Below are positions 42,101 through 53,117 of a stretch of 64,000 bases of DNA, one piece after another. The notes beneath the pieces were generated by a model. It saw only the letters and a program-made list of their open reading frames with translations. It did no database searches and was not told the origin of the DNA. The position numbers were made by a program, and so were the translations under genes. The DNA is taken from positions 13,657,512 to 13,721,511 of the forward strand of contig CM068313.1 of NCBI GenBank assembly GCA_034766995.1, read 5' to 3'. Numbering within the stretch: position 1 is the first letter of the stretch; every line of letters starts with the position of its first letter. This DNA comes from Acanthacorydalis orientalis. Lineage: Eukaryota; Arthropoda; Insecta; Megaloptera; Corydalidae.

Positions 42101-42884
42101 CAGTGGAAAATATTTAGGTTGTAATAAAAATAAAGTTTCTAAAAAAATACACAATCGTCAATGAATATTTTCGAGATTTTTTTTATTTTCGATTTATTTA
42201 TGTGATAGAACTCAATAATATTTAAGAAATTGACTCCCTTCTTAGCTCATGAAACCATATTTTTCAAACGAAGCTAATAACAAAGAAATTTATTACAAAC
42301 TTATCAAGAAGAGTTCATATATTCAAAATAATTCACATCCCAATCCATTTTCTCAAATGAATTTTCTTATATCTCACGGTAAGAAAATGAATATTCAGCG
42401 GTTCATATGTAACCAAAGGTTGAGATACACTGTAATAGATTGATAAAAAACACTAGAGCTTTATCAACTTATTGAGCATCTTTAAATATAATTATTATGT
42501 AATTTATCTGTATAATTAATAATTTCTCAAAAAAGGAAAGGATATCAAAAATAAAAACCATGCTTAAGAAATAATAATAAAGGAAACATTACTCATATAT
42601 GTTAATATAATAGTTTTATGCGTGAAGTTTATTATATGAAACTAATACAAAACCAGTTTATCAACAAACAAAATATTAGTTATATAAATAATTTATTCAT
42701 GTCAAAACCACAATTACAAAAACATTACAACTAGTCTGAAATGACTCATAAAATAAATATTATTTACAAAACACAATTACTATATCTATATTGAAAATCA
42801 TTTCAACTATGATAAAAAAACTTTTTTCGATAAGAATATTTATATCTGATATCTTGATTTTTTACAAACTTGTCGTTTCACATA

Positions 42885-42920
42885 CACAGACACACACACG
42901 CACACACACACACACACACA
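42885..42920 (+). repeat. CA microsatellite
   Basis: ACACAGACACACACACGCAC is followed by about 10 CA units. Confidence 0.9.
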
Positions 42921-43029
42921 TAATAAACATAATTTAAAATGTTCTTTTGATCTTTTTTACTGAAAAATAATGTATATTCATTTTAATAGTTATTGTAAGT
43001 TCTGTTTTATTGAAAAAAATTTTTTTCAG

Positions 43030-43071
<42 letters not shown>

Positions 43072-43094
43072 GTGTGTGTGTGTGTGTGTGTATG
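43030..43094 (+). repeat. Compound TA/TG microsatellite
   Basis: A TA array, then CTGTGTGTGTGTGTGTGTG. Confidence 0.95.
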
Positions 43095-43419
43095 TGCCAA
43101 AGTATGTAGGAGAAATAAATTAATCTTTTTCTCCCACATATTGTAATGATTCAAATTATAAAAACATTATTATACGACTTTTTGTATTACACAACAAAAA
43201 CAATTACTGTTCAATACCTAAATATAAAATATTGTTTAATTTAATCTACATACTTGAAATGTACGCTCATATTATATTCAAATATTTCAAAATTATTTAA
43301 ATTTGCTTTTGTTGTCATTTCTGGATAAGTGTTTGTAATTAAATATCTAATTATGAAATATTACGGAACATTAAAAAATTATAATTAAAAAAATCTTATG
43401 TAATACATACATTAATATA

Positions 43420-43430
43420 CATACATACAT

Positions 43431-43491
<61 letters not shown>
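43420..43491 (+). repeat. ACAT repeats and TA microsatellite
   Basis: ATACATACATACATAGATACATACATACATA leads into a pure TA array. The junction suggests the TA array grew from an ACAT repeat. Confidence 0.9.
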
Positions 43492-43492
<1 letters not shown>

Positions 43493-44125
43493 CATTTCTG
43501 ATTAAAACATGCCTCTAACTTTATTCAAAATCACAGGTCTTAAGTACTAACTGTATATATCATACGTTTATGTAAATTTATGAAAAGTTTTCCTTTCATC
43601 ATATATTTCAGTCCTTTATCTCTAGATTAAAAACATTAATCATTTGCATAATAAACTTTAACGACTTGTGAGCTTTAGAGACACTCCTTAATCATGCTTT
43701 TCCCAAGACACTGATGAAGTTGTTATTAAGTCCAGGTATTTACATCAATTAAACTATTCTAATAACATGAATTCGTTATGTCATTCCTGTTTGATTGAAA
43801 AGAATATGTGTTTAATTCTTTGATTTGAGCTTTTTCTCCTATCTTTCTATGTTTTTGCAATCGTAGGCCATCTAGAAATTATTTTTGATATTATTTTCTA
43901 GAGCTGGATTCTACAATAGTCTAATTATTAATTATTTTGTGTTCCTTTTGCATGAATTCTTATCAGCAGATTTTGGAATATTTATGAAAATATACAGAAC
44001 TAATACATATTCAATTTTATAAATCAGCTGTCTCCAAAATGTAGGTAGGTAAGTTGTTCCCTGATTAACTGACATGTATTTTTCACTACAGAAATATTCT
44101 TGATTTTAAAAAAAATAAAACTACC

Positions 44126-44129
<4 letters not shown>

Positions 44130-44189
<60 letters not shown>
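44130..44189 (+). repeat. TA microsatellite
   Basis: About 29 uninterrupted TA units. Confidence 0.95.
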
Positions 44190-44193
<4 letters not shown>

Positions 44194-44885
44194 CGTTTAC
44201 GTATACTAAATAAATAAGAATTGCACGGTGGAGGTATTTCATTTTATTTTTTAGTTTTTCACTATCATAAGAGTACGAAATCAAAAAAATTTGAAGACCA
44301 TTTCTAAAATCTGAAGTCTGAATTAAAAACGGAGATGCAAAATTATATGAAGTGAATTTCAGCTGAAACATACTAGTGTTCGTCAGTTAAGTACGAATTT
44401 CGTAGGGTCCAGAAAAAGATGGACAATTTTTTCAGAACTTTTACAAAATATGTAGAAATCTCAACAAATATCCTACTATAAAATGTTTATATTTTCTTAT
44501 AAAAAAACTCTGTCAATCAACTAAATATTTTATCGCAATAAAGTTTGACACTTTTACTAAATCCACTTTTACAAATAAATTATTCTTGCACCTCATAAAC
44601 CACAAAAAGATTAATTTAATACAAAAGATTAACCCAAAACATTTTACAATCAATCTGGATATATTATAAATAAAAATACAATTATTACCACAGTATAAAG
44701 TAGAGATACATTTTATGTTTTATCTCTATTTACTATTATTGCTATCATTTCAATTTTTTAATTTTAAAACATGTCAAATTGAAAAAAAATAAATAAAATG
44801 ATCCAATTTTAAAACAAATTAATCCTTGTAATGCACAGTAACATAGATTATAAAATTACCACTATAAATACACTCCATTTTTATT

Positions 44886-44889
<4 letters not shown>

Positions 44890-44978
<89 letters not shown>
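44890..44978 (+). repeat. TA microsatellite
   Basis: A TA array with one GTA interruption. Confidence 0.95.
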
Positions 44979-44981
<3 letters not shown>

Positions 44982-45207
44982 CGTACCAGTCGCGGACAAG
45001 TGGCTTAATCGAGTTATGGTGAAAATTAGTTGATTGCATTATCTAATACTTTATATAAGTTTGCATGTAATGAAGAAGCAGTTAAAACTCTCAAATGAAA
45101 CTATACACTATAAAAAGTTTAATAAATAAATGATTTTTTTTTGGGAAACAGCATGAGTCTTCTTGGAGCTTTTTATTCTTTTTCTTTTTCTACTTATTCA
45201 CAAATAC

Positions 45208-45209
<2 letters not shown>

Positions 45210-45244
<35 letters not shown>
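45210..45244 (+). repeat. TA microsatellite beside a GC-rich module
   Basis: A short TA array directly followed by the GC-rich family C tail. Confidence 0.95.
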
Positions 45245-45250
<6 letters not shown>

Positions 45251-45310
45251 GGCCTTCTCCCCCCAGGGAGGGTCTCTTCAGCTCACTAATGTTCGCTCCA
45301 CCCCTAACAT
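45240..45310. repeat. GC-rich tail module of family C, isolated
   Basis: It directly follows a TA array: CTTCTCCCCCCAGGGAGGGT and then TTCGCTCCACCCC. It resembles the tails at 45835 and 46200 but has no recognisable body. Confidence 0.4.
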
Positions 45311-45624
45311 ATAACAGAAATTAACAAATTATACACACAAATAATCTACGTAAAAGGTAATTCACAAATTTCTTATTGCAAATATTTATAAAAATTAACA
45401 CATTAAAATACAATGTTAAAATGTGTAACAATTTTTTATTCTAAGGCCTCAGTGAGTACAACATTTCAAATAAATTTCTTATCAGTTTTACACTGAAATC
45501 GTATACCTTCTTTCGTTGTACACCGTTAAACAAAACAATGATAATGTACTGATATCAAAAAATCACAGGTCTATATAAAGAATGTCCGTAAAATTTGAAA
45601 AAATATACAAAAAAATTTTTAAAA

Positions 45625-45900
45625 AATGTGTAAAGATTTTGCATTAAATTATTATTAACAATGACACCTGAAGTTAAAAGAAAAATTGTGATATTGGTAA
45701 CATAACAACTACAATGAATTATGCTATTTTATAAAACTACACCCTCGCACTACATTTGCAAGAGAAACGTACTCACAAGTATTCCACAACGAAAATGATT
45801 ATAAAGACATATTATTATAACATACTAGGGGGCTTCACCCCCTGGTCGTTTCGCGCACCAGCCCCTCTAGATTCGCTGCGCTCGCTCACTTCTCTATTAT
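45625..45900 (+). repeat. Dispersed family C copy 2 with GC-rich tail
   Basis: TTATTATTAACAATGACACC, TGAAGTTA, then ACGTACTCACAAGTATTCCA and GAAAATGATTATAAAGACAT follow copy 1. It ends AGGGGGCTTCACCCCCTGGT and TTCGCTGCGCTCGCTCACTT. No TA array interrupts this copy. Confidence 0.65.
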
Positions 45901-45992
45901 AAACCTGTACATACAACCGAATGAAACAATAAATATATTTTTTAAAACGTATTATGTCTATATAATTGTTATCAGATATATAGCAACGCATC

Positions 45993-45996
<4 letters not shown>

Positions 45997-46051
<55 letters not shown>

Positions 46052-46072
46052 GTGTGTGTGTGTGTGTGTGTT
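45997..46072 (+). repeat. Compound TA/TG microsatellite
   Basis: A TA array, ACATG, then about 11 TG units. Confidence 0.95.
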
Positions 46073-46133
46073 AGTGTGTCTATATAAACATGTCAGTAGA
46101 TAATTTTTTGCATCCTTTTAGTTTTTATGATCA

Positions 46134-46137
<4 letters not shown>

Positions 46138-46178
<41 letters not shown>
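46138..46178 (+). repeat. TA microsatellite beside a GC-rich module
   Basis: About 20 TA units, directly followed by the family C tail. Confidence 0.95.
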
Positions 46179-46179
<1 letters not shown>

Positions 46180-46300
46180 CGATATTGAGAAAATATATGC
46201 GATACGAGCGAAGCGAGTCGGGGATGCGGATATAGCGAGCGCGGGTGGAGCTCCCCAACTTCCGGTGAGCGTAACCTGTAGGGGGAAGAGCCCCCTAATA
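46180..46300. repeat. GC-rich tail module of family C between two TA arrays
   Basis: ACGATATTGAGAAAATATAT, GCGATACGAGCGAAGCGAGT matches the tail of copy 1. It then continues with TGGAGCTCCCCAA and the stem-like AGGGGGAAGAGCCCCCT before the next TA array. Confidence 0.6.
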
Positions 46301-46302
46301 TA

Positions 46303-46342
<40 letters not shown>
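46298..46342 (+). repeat. TA microsatellite
   Basis: TATATTTATATA and then a pure TA array, directly after the family C tail. Confidence 0.95.
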
Positions 46343-46344
<2 letters not shown>

Positions 46345-47203
46345 TATTCGGTTAAGTAAATAACAATATGAATAAATAATAATATAAAATCAAATTCAAT
46401 GTTTAATTTTTAAAAAAAATCGACTATCAAATCTTTCTTTCATTTGAGCCATTTGATAAAATTCTTTAAATTAATCAAGTAATCTTTCCTTTCTACTTTA
46501 TAAGTAATTAAATTTGAAGATAAATACAAAATCATAAATAATAATCATGCAACACTTTAAAAATTAATTTTTAGTTAGTGGTAACTAATGGTACATTTTG
46601 ATTTTTAATCCAGTTAATATCAAATTTAAAAATTAATTTATACATTAAAACAGCGTAGAAGCCGTCAATTTAAAACATGTTAAAGAAGGGGATTGTTTGT
46701 TATATACGAGGGTTAAATATGAAAGTTGTATAACTTAATTTTTATCTTGTTGTCAGAACTGAAGAAGAAGAGCTGAGTCATTTCTGATATGAGGTATCTT
46801 TTTTTAACTACATCGACGTATAAGCATGAACTTTCCACTTTTTGAATGAAAATAACATCGTGATCAATCACTCGATGACATTTTTAGCAAGTTAGAAGTT
46901 TTATAAAAAAGTGTAGGGTCGGAGGAAAAGAAGTGATCAGAGTACTGAGGATTATTTTGTTAAAAATCGATTCATGTTTAAAAAAAATGGATCATTTTTA
47001 TTGCTCATTGTACATTTAATATTTAATTAAGTTGTAAATTATTAGTATTTTCTAATGAAAAACCTCCTAGTTCTTAAAAAAAATGTAAATATCGTTTTAT
47101 CTGATTTAAGAATTATCTCCTTTTTAATTATTTCTATTCTCTGCAAAATTTCATAACCGAATTTATGAATACTACTTAATGAATGACAATTTTTAAATCA
47201 GAT

Positions 47204-47207
<4 letters not shown>

Positions 47208-47255
<48 letters not shown>

Positions 47256-47264
47256 AGAGAGAGA
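47208..47264 (+). repeat. Compound TA/GA microsatellite
   Basis: A TA array followed by AAAGAGAGAGAGA. Confidence 0.95.
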
Positions 47265-47499
47265 TGTTTAAGTTGTATAAATCTTTAGTATAAAATGACA
47301 TCAAATGACACAGTTAATGCAAGCAAACATATGACAGTTGAAATAGTTAAAAGTGTATTTTAAAACGTGTCTTTTAAATAAAAGACTAAAAAAATTAAAC
47401 AGTTTTAACTTGAAACAGTTTCGTTAATAAACGCATATTCTAAAAAAAACTGAAGTATTATTTAATAATTAATTTTGAATATCAATTTTCATATTACGA

Positions 47500-48300
47500 A
47501 CTGTTCAAATATTTCGGTGTCATATTTCTGTTTGAAACCATATGGCACGTAAGATGAAACAACTTATTCACATATGAACAGTTTCCGTGCTGATAGAACT
47601 CAATAACGATTTCGAAGCAATTTAAATACGAAATTACATTTTAAAATATTTATATGAAAAAATATACGAAACGTTAATAAGTACTAAATGTACGATACGG
47701 CAGGGACTCGTCAATTTAAATTTGGAACGCTGTAAAGACGACATAGTGAAATTATTCCGCGGCTCCGCATAAATGTTTCAATCTAAAATATTCAAGTACA
47801 GTCTCGATTTATATGGCACAGGTGGATTAAAATAGACGTTCCGATCCTATACATGCATAAACTTTACCCTTCGAATATTCAAAAACATAACCACGGCGCA
47901 ACCGAATACGCCAAGGGCGGACATACGCATCCACCCTTCGTACGAAGTCACACACAGATATTGATCGTGCAATGCTGTGTATTAAAGACCCTTCGCATCC
48001 GTCTTTTCATTCAAGATATTCGTCGGGAGGAATGGAAGAAAAAAACATACAAACACGTCGTTAGTTTCTGTTACAAACGAAACAGTATCGTCGTCATTAA
48101 CAAAACAATCGGTGTACTGTGTACATCGGTATTCAAACGCACATACAACAGAGATGTCATACAAAACAGTTAAAAAACCGGCGTGTAATATACATTTGTA
48201 AAAAATACATGTAGCCCTTTTTCGTATGCTCAGCGTGTTTGAAGCGTCAGAGACGGACTCGACTGTTTTTCGATTGAAAATGTTGAAATTACACAAAAGT
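47500..48300. other. Moderately complex island with no recognised gene
   Basis: CpGs are more frequent and TA runs absent (GTATTCAAACGCACATACAA, GGCGCAACCGAATACGCC). Frames of about 105 residues exist on both strands but match no family I know. They overlap each other, so neither is supported as coding. Confidence 0.3.
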
Positions 48301-48326
48301 AATATTTTTTGATTATCTCGAAAGTA

Positions 48327-49370
48327 TTGGGTTGGTGCAGAAATAATTGCGGTTCTTACGTACCGAGTAAAGACGCATATATTAGTTAAAAATTATATTT
48401 ATTTATCAAAATAAAGACCAGTGTCCTGCACACATTTCTCACAGCGGGAAACAAGTTTGTTTATTCCTATAAGATAGAATTATGGAGTCGTGGAGTTAAC
48501 GAATTCATCGAAAGTACTTTGACTTGATGCTTGATCTTTAAAAACCTTCTCTCGTAGGCAATTACTCAAATGTTTAAAAAAATGATAATCTGTCGGTGAC
48601 AGGGCCGGAGAATATGGAGGGTGAAAATGTTTCATAAACCAATTCATTTATTTTTTTTAAAATAATTTGCGAGATGTGGTCAAAATGAAAATAAGACAAC
48701 CTGAGAGATTTTTTTTTTAATAAAATCTCTATGTACTTCGACACTTTTTTAGAATACTTCATTAACACGTCTCTTTACCTCTTCATTATCATTTGACGTT
48801 TAAATAAATATTCAAAAAAAAAAATATCTTTCAGATTGGTTAAAACTGGTGAAGTTATTTCTTCATCGCGTTTAACTTTTTTCATACAATTTGAATGTCT
48901 ATTTTGAAAATAAATAACTGTTATTCACATCTCATATTAAGACAATAACGTAGATACAATTTTTTGCAGCTACATTTCTGTATACTTTTCCTAACTATAA
49001 ATGAAATGTACACTATCGTGTTGTTGTTCATCAAACATGCCTCGAGAGAGCTTTTTCTGACTTTTCTTTTGATGGTGTCGATAAATTATTACCCGTAAGA
49101 ATTTTCACTAATTGTCAAGTTTCTGACTTTGAAATCGATTACTAAAATTCCTGCTATTTTTTTTTAAAAAAAAATACAAATAATCTTTTTTTGAGATTAT
49201 GACATCTTTTCCCTCTTTTGCCGTGGGGATCCCGAATAACGACACATTACTGATTCCATTTTTAAAAACCTGATCATAATAAAAACCATATTTTCATCTC
49301 CTACTACAATCACCTCGATTATTTTTTCTCCTGTCTTTCACATAGATTTAAAAATCTAGTTTAACATTTA
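48327..49370 (-). mobile_element. Decayed mariner-family transposon
   Basis: After TA at 48325-48326 a mariner-type terminal repeat begins (TTGGGTTGGTGCAGAAATAA, then TTGCGGTT). Reading the minus strand from the other side, the transposase C-terminus is clear: SQIILKKINEL, HPPYSPALSPTDYHFFKHL (about 48624-48576), NKLVSRCEKCVQ and the end GLYFDK at 48402. Further in, about 49340-49270, VGDENMVF resembles the GDEKW motif around a catalytic Asp. Frameshifts and stops (for example after FVNSTTP) make it a pseudogene. The second terminal repeat was not found, so the right boundary is approximate. Confidence 0.75.
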
Positions 49371-49439
49371 ATGTGTTGGTTCTCTTAAAAGCTGAGAAAA
49401 GTTTCCTGATTTATTTTACACTCGCCAAGCAATTCCAAA

Positions 49440-49680
49440 ACTACTTTACAGAATCAGTAATTCAACTGTTTTGATTTGCACACATGCTTGTCTTCTTTTT
49501 TTTAGTATTTTATCTTGCAATTCTTGTATCTTCCGTAAATCAATTTCTTCAACAATATTCGTTTCTACAGACCGATTCATGTGGATTTTCATAAATCAAT
49601 CTGTAAATTTAGTACAGGCTTTACCTGTTGAGTACAAAGAGACGGCGTGCTTTGCACAGCGTCAAGACGTTATTTAATCT
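49440..49680 (-). pseudogene. Possible N-terminal or second transposase remnant
   Basis: Beyond the mariner relic, minus-strand frames contain short transposase-like fragments, for example a basic IQELQDKILKKRRQACVQIK stretch. They are too short and shifted to assign. They may be the decayed N-terminal part of the mariner or an unrelated insertion. Confidence 0.2.
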
Positions 49681-49869
49681 TCATTAGAATTTTATCTCTT
49701 TGATAGAAATTTAATTGCTAATTGGTAATTGGTCTTAAACATTTTTAAAATTGTAAATGACTACTTGACTATATCTCGTGCATATCTGTATTCATAGTTT
49801 TTTATTTTTTTTTACTACAATAACAGAATATTGATAAAGCTTTTACCAATAGAATAAATTGAATCAGAT

Positions 49870-49985
49870 TTTTCTGTAATTTAGTACTCTGAAAATAACG
49901 GTATTGCCATTCTAAGTCACATACGCGAAAATTAAACAGAATTAATAACTATTTATTACACATTTTTTATCAGAATTTTTAATCT
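49870..49985 (-). repeat. Foldback family A copy, right arm
   Basis: It contains TTTAGTACTCTGAAAATAAC, a short complement of the A core (GCCATTCTAAGTCACATACG), and AATTAATAACTATTTATTAC. Confidence 0.35.
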
Positions 49986-50689
49986 TTTCTAAGATAAAAA
50001 AATAATCTATTTTTGAAATCGGTAATGTATGTTTAAACATGATTGGGTCGAAATTTAAAACATTTTGAATAAAGCTTATCAAATTAATGCAAAATTTGAA
50101 AAAAATGTGTTTCGAATAATTATTAATAAAAAGGTGCTTTTACTTATTTAAACTGTTTTACTTTTACATCGAAGAAATTGATGATGTACAATTTTGTCCT
50201 TCATTAGGTCATTGGTTAATAGTTCTTGTCTAAAGGGTTTTTTTATCTTTCAAATGTTTTTTATCAATCATCAACTAGATCAAACCACTGCAATACAAGT
50301 ATTGTGACTATAAAGAATGACATACATATACTTTCATGTACGTCGAAGTCTTTAATAAAAAGGATCTGTGTTTAAATACATTAAATATGTATACACAATC
50401 CTATATAAATATTCCACAGTATCTCTCTAGCAATAAATATCCATTAATATATAGACTTAGTATTTGATTTATGATATTACCATTCTTGTAACTCATCATC
50501 ATCATTCATTTAATCTTTAAGTTTTTTTATTACCCGGCAATAATAATAAATCAGTTAACAGAATACAAGTTTTTTTTTAAATAGAAGACCGAACGAGCCG
50601 AAATCTATACTTCCCGTAAACCAGTTTTCAAGAATCGAGTAAATCTCTGCGCATTTAAATATGAGTGAACAATAGGAACCGAATATTTA

Positions 50690-51000
50690 CAAACAAATAC
50701 TTCAAGGCCCCGGTCCACCCACCGCGCACAGGTGCCCACGTCAAAATGTAAAACACACACCGTTTCCAGCATATTGCGTATTCACACGACAGATGGCTCG
50801 TCGGCAAATATGTCGATATTGATGTAGGTTTAGCGCAGGTTACGTAACCGTTCGCCCAAGGAACAGGCGCTGCATGCGGTCACAAGGATCGCATGGTCGC
50901 GTCATCCGACCACATAACGAATACATAATAATAAGCGATTCACAACAACGTAGATGACATCTATTCGGATTCAGATTCGTAGAATCGCTGATTGAGTTGT
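50690..51000. promoter_or_regulatory. G+C-richer island with factor-binding-like motifs
   Basis: Composition departs sharply from the surroundings (CCCCGGTCCACCCACCGCGC, ACAGGTGCCCACGTC). It contains the perfect 12-base palindrome GGTTACGTAACC, whose core TTACGTAA is the PAR-bZIP type site, and CAGGTG E-box sequence. No coding similarity. An enhancer or a non-coding exon is possible. Confidence 0.3.
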
Positions 51001-51649
51001 CGGTTAATTTCAAACATGAACATTTTTACATGCCAAATAGCATAACTTATATAATTTATCAGTTGAATATTTGAAGTTACGTTAAGTTCTGTGATCTCAT
51101 TATCTTAACTCTTTCAGCTCGGTTCCGTTTTGAAACTTACTATTATAACGGATTTTTATTTAGTTGAATATCAAAGTCAATCCCTACATCGCCGATTAGT
51201 ATCAATAGAACATTTGTATTACAAGAAAATAAGGAAATATAATTGAAAATATCACTTTACTTTCTCACGGTAAACGTTTGGCGATTAAACTGACATTAAT
51301 TGAACGACGCATGCGTACCGGGATATCGTTTGCACAGATGCGTGCATAACGTACTAGATAACGTAATAACGTAAACAATAAAATAAACAAAACACATTTG
51401 TATCAACGTAGGAGAAAATATTTCATTCGTTATTTTCCCAATCAAAGTTGTCATTACACACATAGTGCGCAACTCGTTGCCGTAGCTATCACGGCTGACA
51501 TGCACGTTGAAAATGAATAAAACATTTTGAAATAAAAGAGAGAATAATAGTAATAGTTACTGTTTCTGTCATTATTTTTTAAAATTTATTAGTGACAGTA
51601 CCGACTAATAAAAGGTAACAAAGAATATTAGTGTTCTGTGACAGAAATG

Positions 51650-52050
51650 TGAATATAATAAGGACAATGAGGAGAATGTGGAACAAAAAGATAAACTGGG
51701 ACAAAATTGTAGAAATTGAGACAAAAATAAATTGTAACAAAAGGAGAAAATGAGACAAAACGTGAAAAATTGTAACAAAAATGGGGAAAATGGGACAAAA
51801 AAGTACAAAATTGTACAATGAGGAGAAATTGGGGCATAAAAGGAGAAAACGAGACAAAAAATAGTAAATTAGGACAAAAGTGGAGAAATTGGGACGATAA
51901 GTAGAAATTAGGACAAAAAGGAGAAAACAAACAAAAGGAGAAAAAGGGACAAAAGGGATGAAAAGTGGATAAAATTTAGGAAAGGAGAAATTTGGACAAA
52001 AAGTAGAAATTGGGACAAAATAGGAGAAATTGCTACAAAAAAGGAGAAAT
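51650..52050 (+). repeat. Purine-rich minisatellite, unit about GGAGAAATTGGGACAAAA
   Basis: About 400 bp of imperfect tandem repeats with units of about 15-20 bp built on GGAGAAATTGGGACAAAA. Nearly every position on the plus strand is A or G, with scattered T and C. The minus strand reads as Phe/Ser/Cys/Pro-rich open frames, which are artefacts. Confidence 0.85.
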
Positions 52051-52388
52051 TAAGATAAATTTTGCAGGATAGAAATTGTTATTTGTATACATTTTTATAT
52101 CGATTCGGCCAATTTCAGAGCATTAAGATGCAGAAATAAAAATTAATCTTATTTTTCTTGTGAATTGTGGGGAAATGAAATGAAAAAATACTTTCGCAGT
52201 ACTTATCTTACTTTTTTTGTTTGTCAATTATTCTTTTCTTGATTTTATAAATTATATAGTTTACATATAACAAATATTTTATAAATTTTCATATTTTGTT
52301 CATTTTAAAAAAAATATTTCAATATTTCAGATGTAAATAAATTTTAATGATTTTAATACGTTTATTCTCAAAAAAATAATCGTGTATC

Positions 52389-52390
<2 letters not shown>

Positions 52391-52432
<42 letters not shown>

Positions 52433-52496
52433 CTTTATATAAATAATTCACAAATAAAATATACCTTTCTTAAATGACAATCAAAACGATACTCTA

Positions 52497-52573
<77 letters not shown>

Positions 52574-52660
52574 ATTTATATACATTATATAAATAATTCA
52601 TAAATAAAATATATTTTTTTTTATATGACAATCAAAACGTAACTCTACTATTCCACTTGT
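52391..52660 (+). repeat. Tandem duplication of a TA-array plus flanking unit
   Basis: Two adjacent units each consist of a TA array followed by TATAAATAATTCA(C/T)AAATAAAATATA, a short T-rich spacer and TGACAATCAAAACG. Unit 1 is at 52391-52490 and unit 2 at 52500-52645. The second has a longer TA run. This is a local segmental duplication of about 110-150 bp. Confidence 0.75.
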
Positions 52661-53014
52661 TCGAGTGAAACACATTGATAAAAAAAAACATTCAGAAAAT
52701 AATAAAACATATTACATATTGAATAGAAACGAATAGATTAATAAGAATCAGATAAGAGTCTAACAAAGAGTTGCTACATCATTTATTGCATGTGAAGAGC
52801 ATTATTATTTACTTATAATTACTAAAATTACAAATAAATCAATTGTTAAAATGTTTTTATAATACAATATTAAAAAAAGCCATGCCAAATAACTACTTTA
52901 ATGTGTTTTCAATTCTATAAAAGTTTTTTAATATGTTAAAAAAGATTATTTACCAAATATATGAAACGAAATCCACAATAGCTTATTTAAATAACTTAGT
53001 AAAAAATCCATACA

Positions 53015-53117
<103 letters not shown>

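Noticed and set aside
47853..48296. Two overlapping frames of about 105 residues on opposite strands
   Set aside because: No similarity to known families, mutually overlapping, and no splice or start context favours either.
51579..51930. Overlapping Phe/Ser/Cys/Pro frames on the minus strand
   Set aside because: They are translations of the complementary strand of the purine minisatellite.
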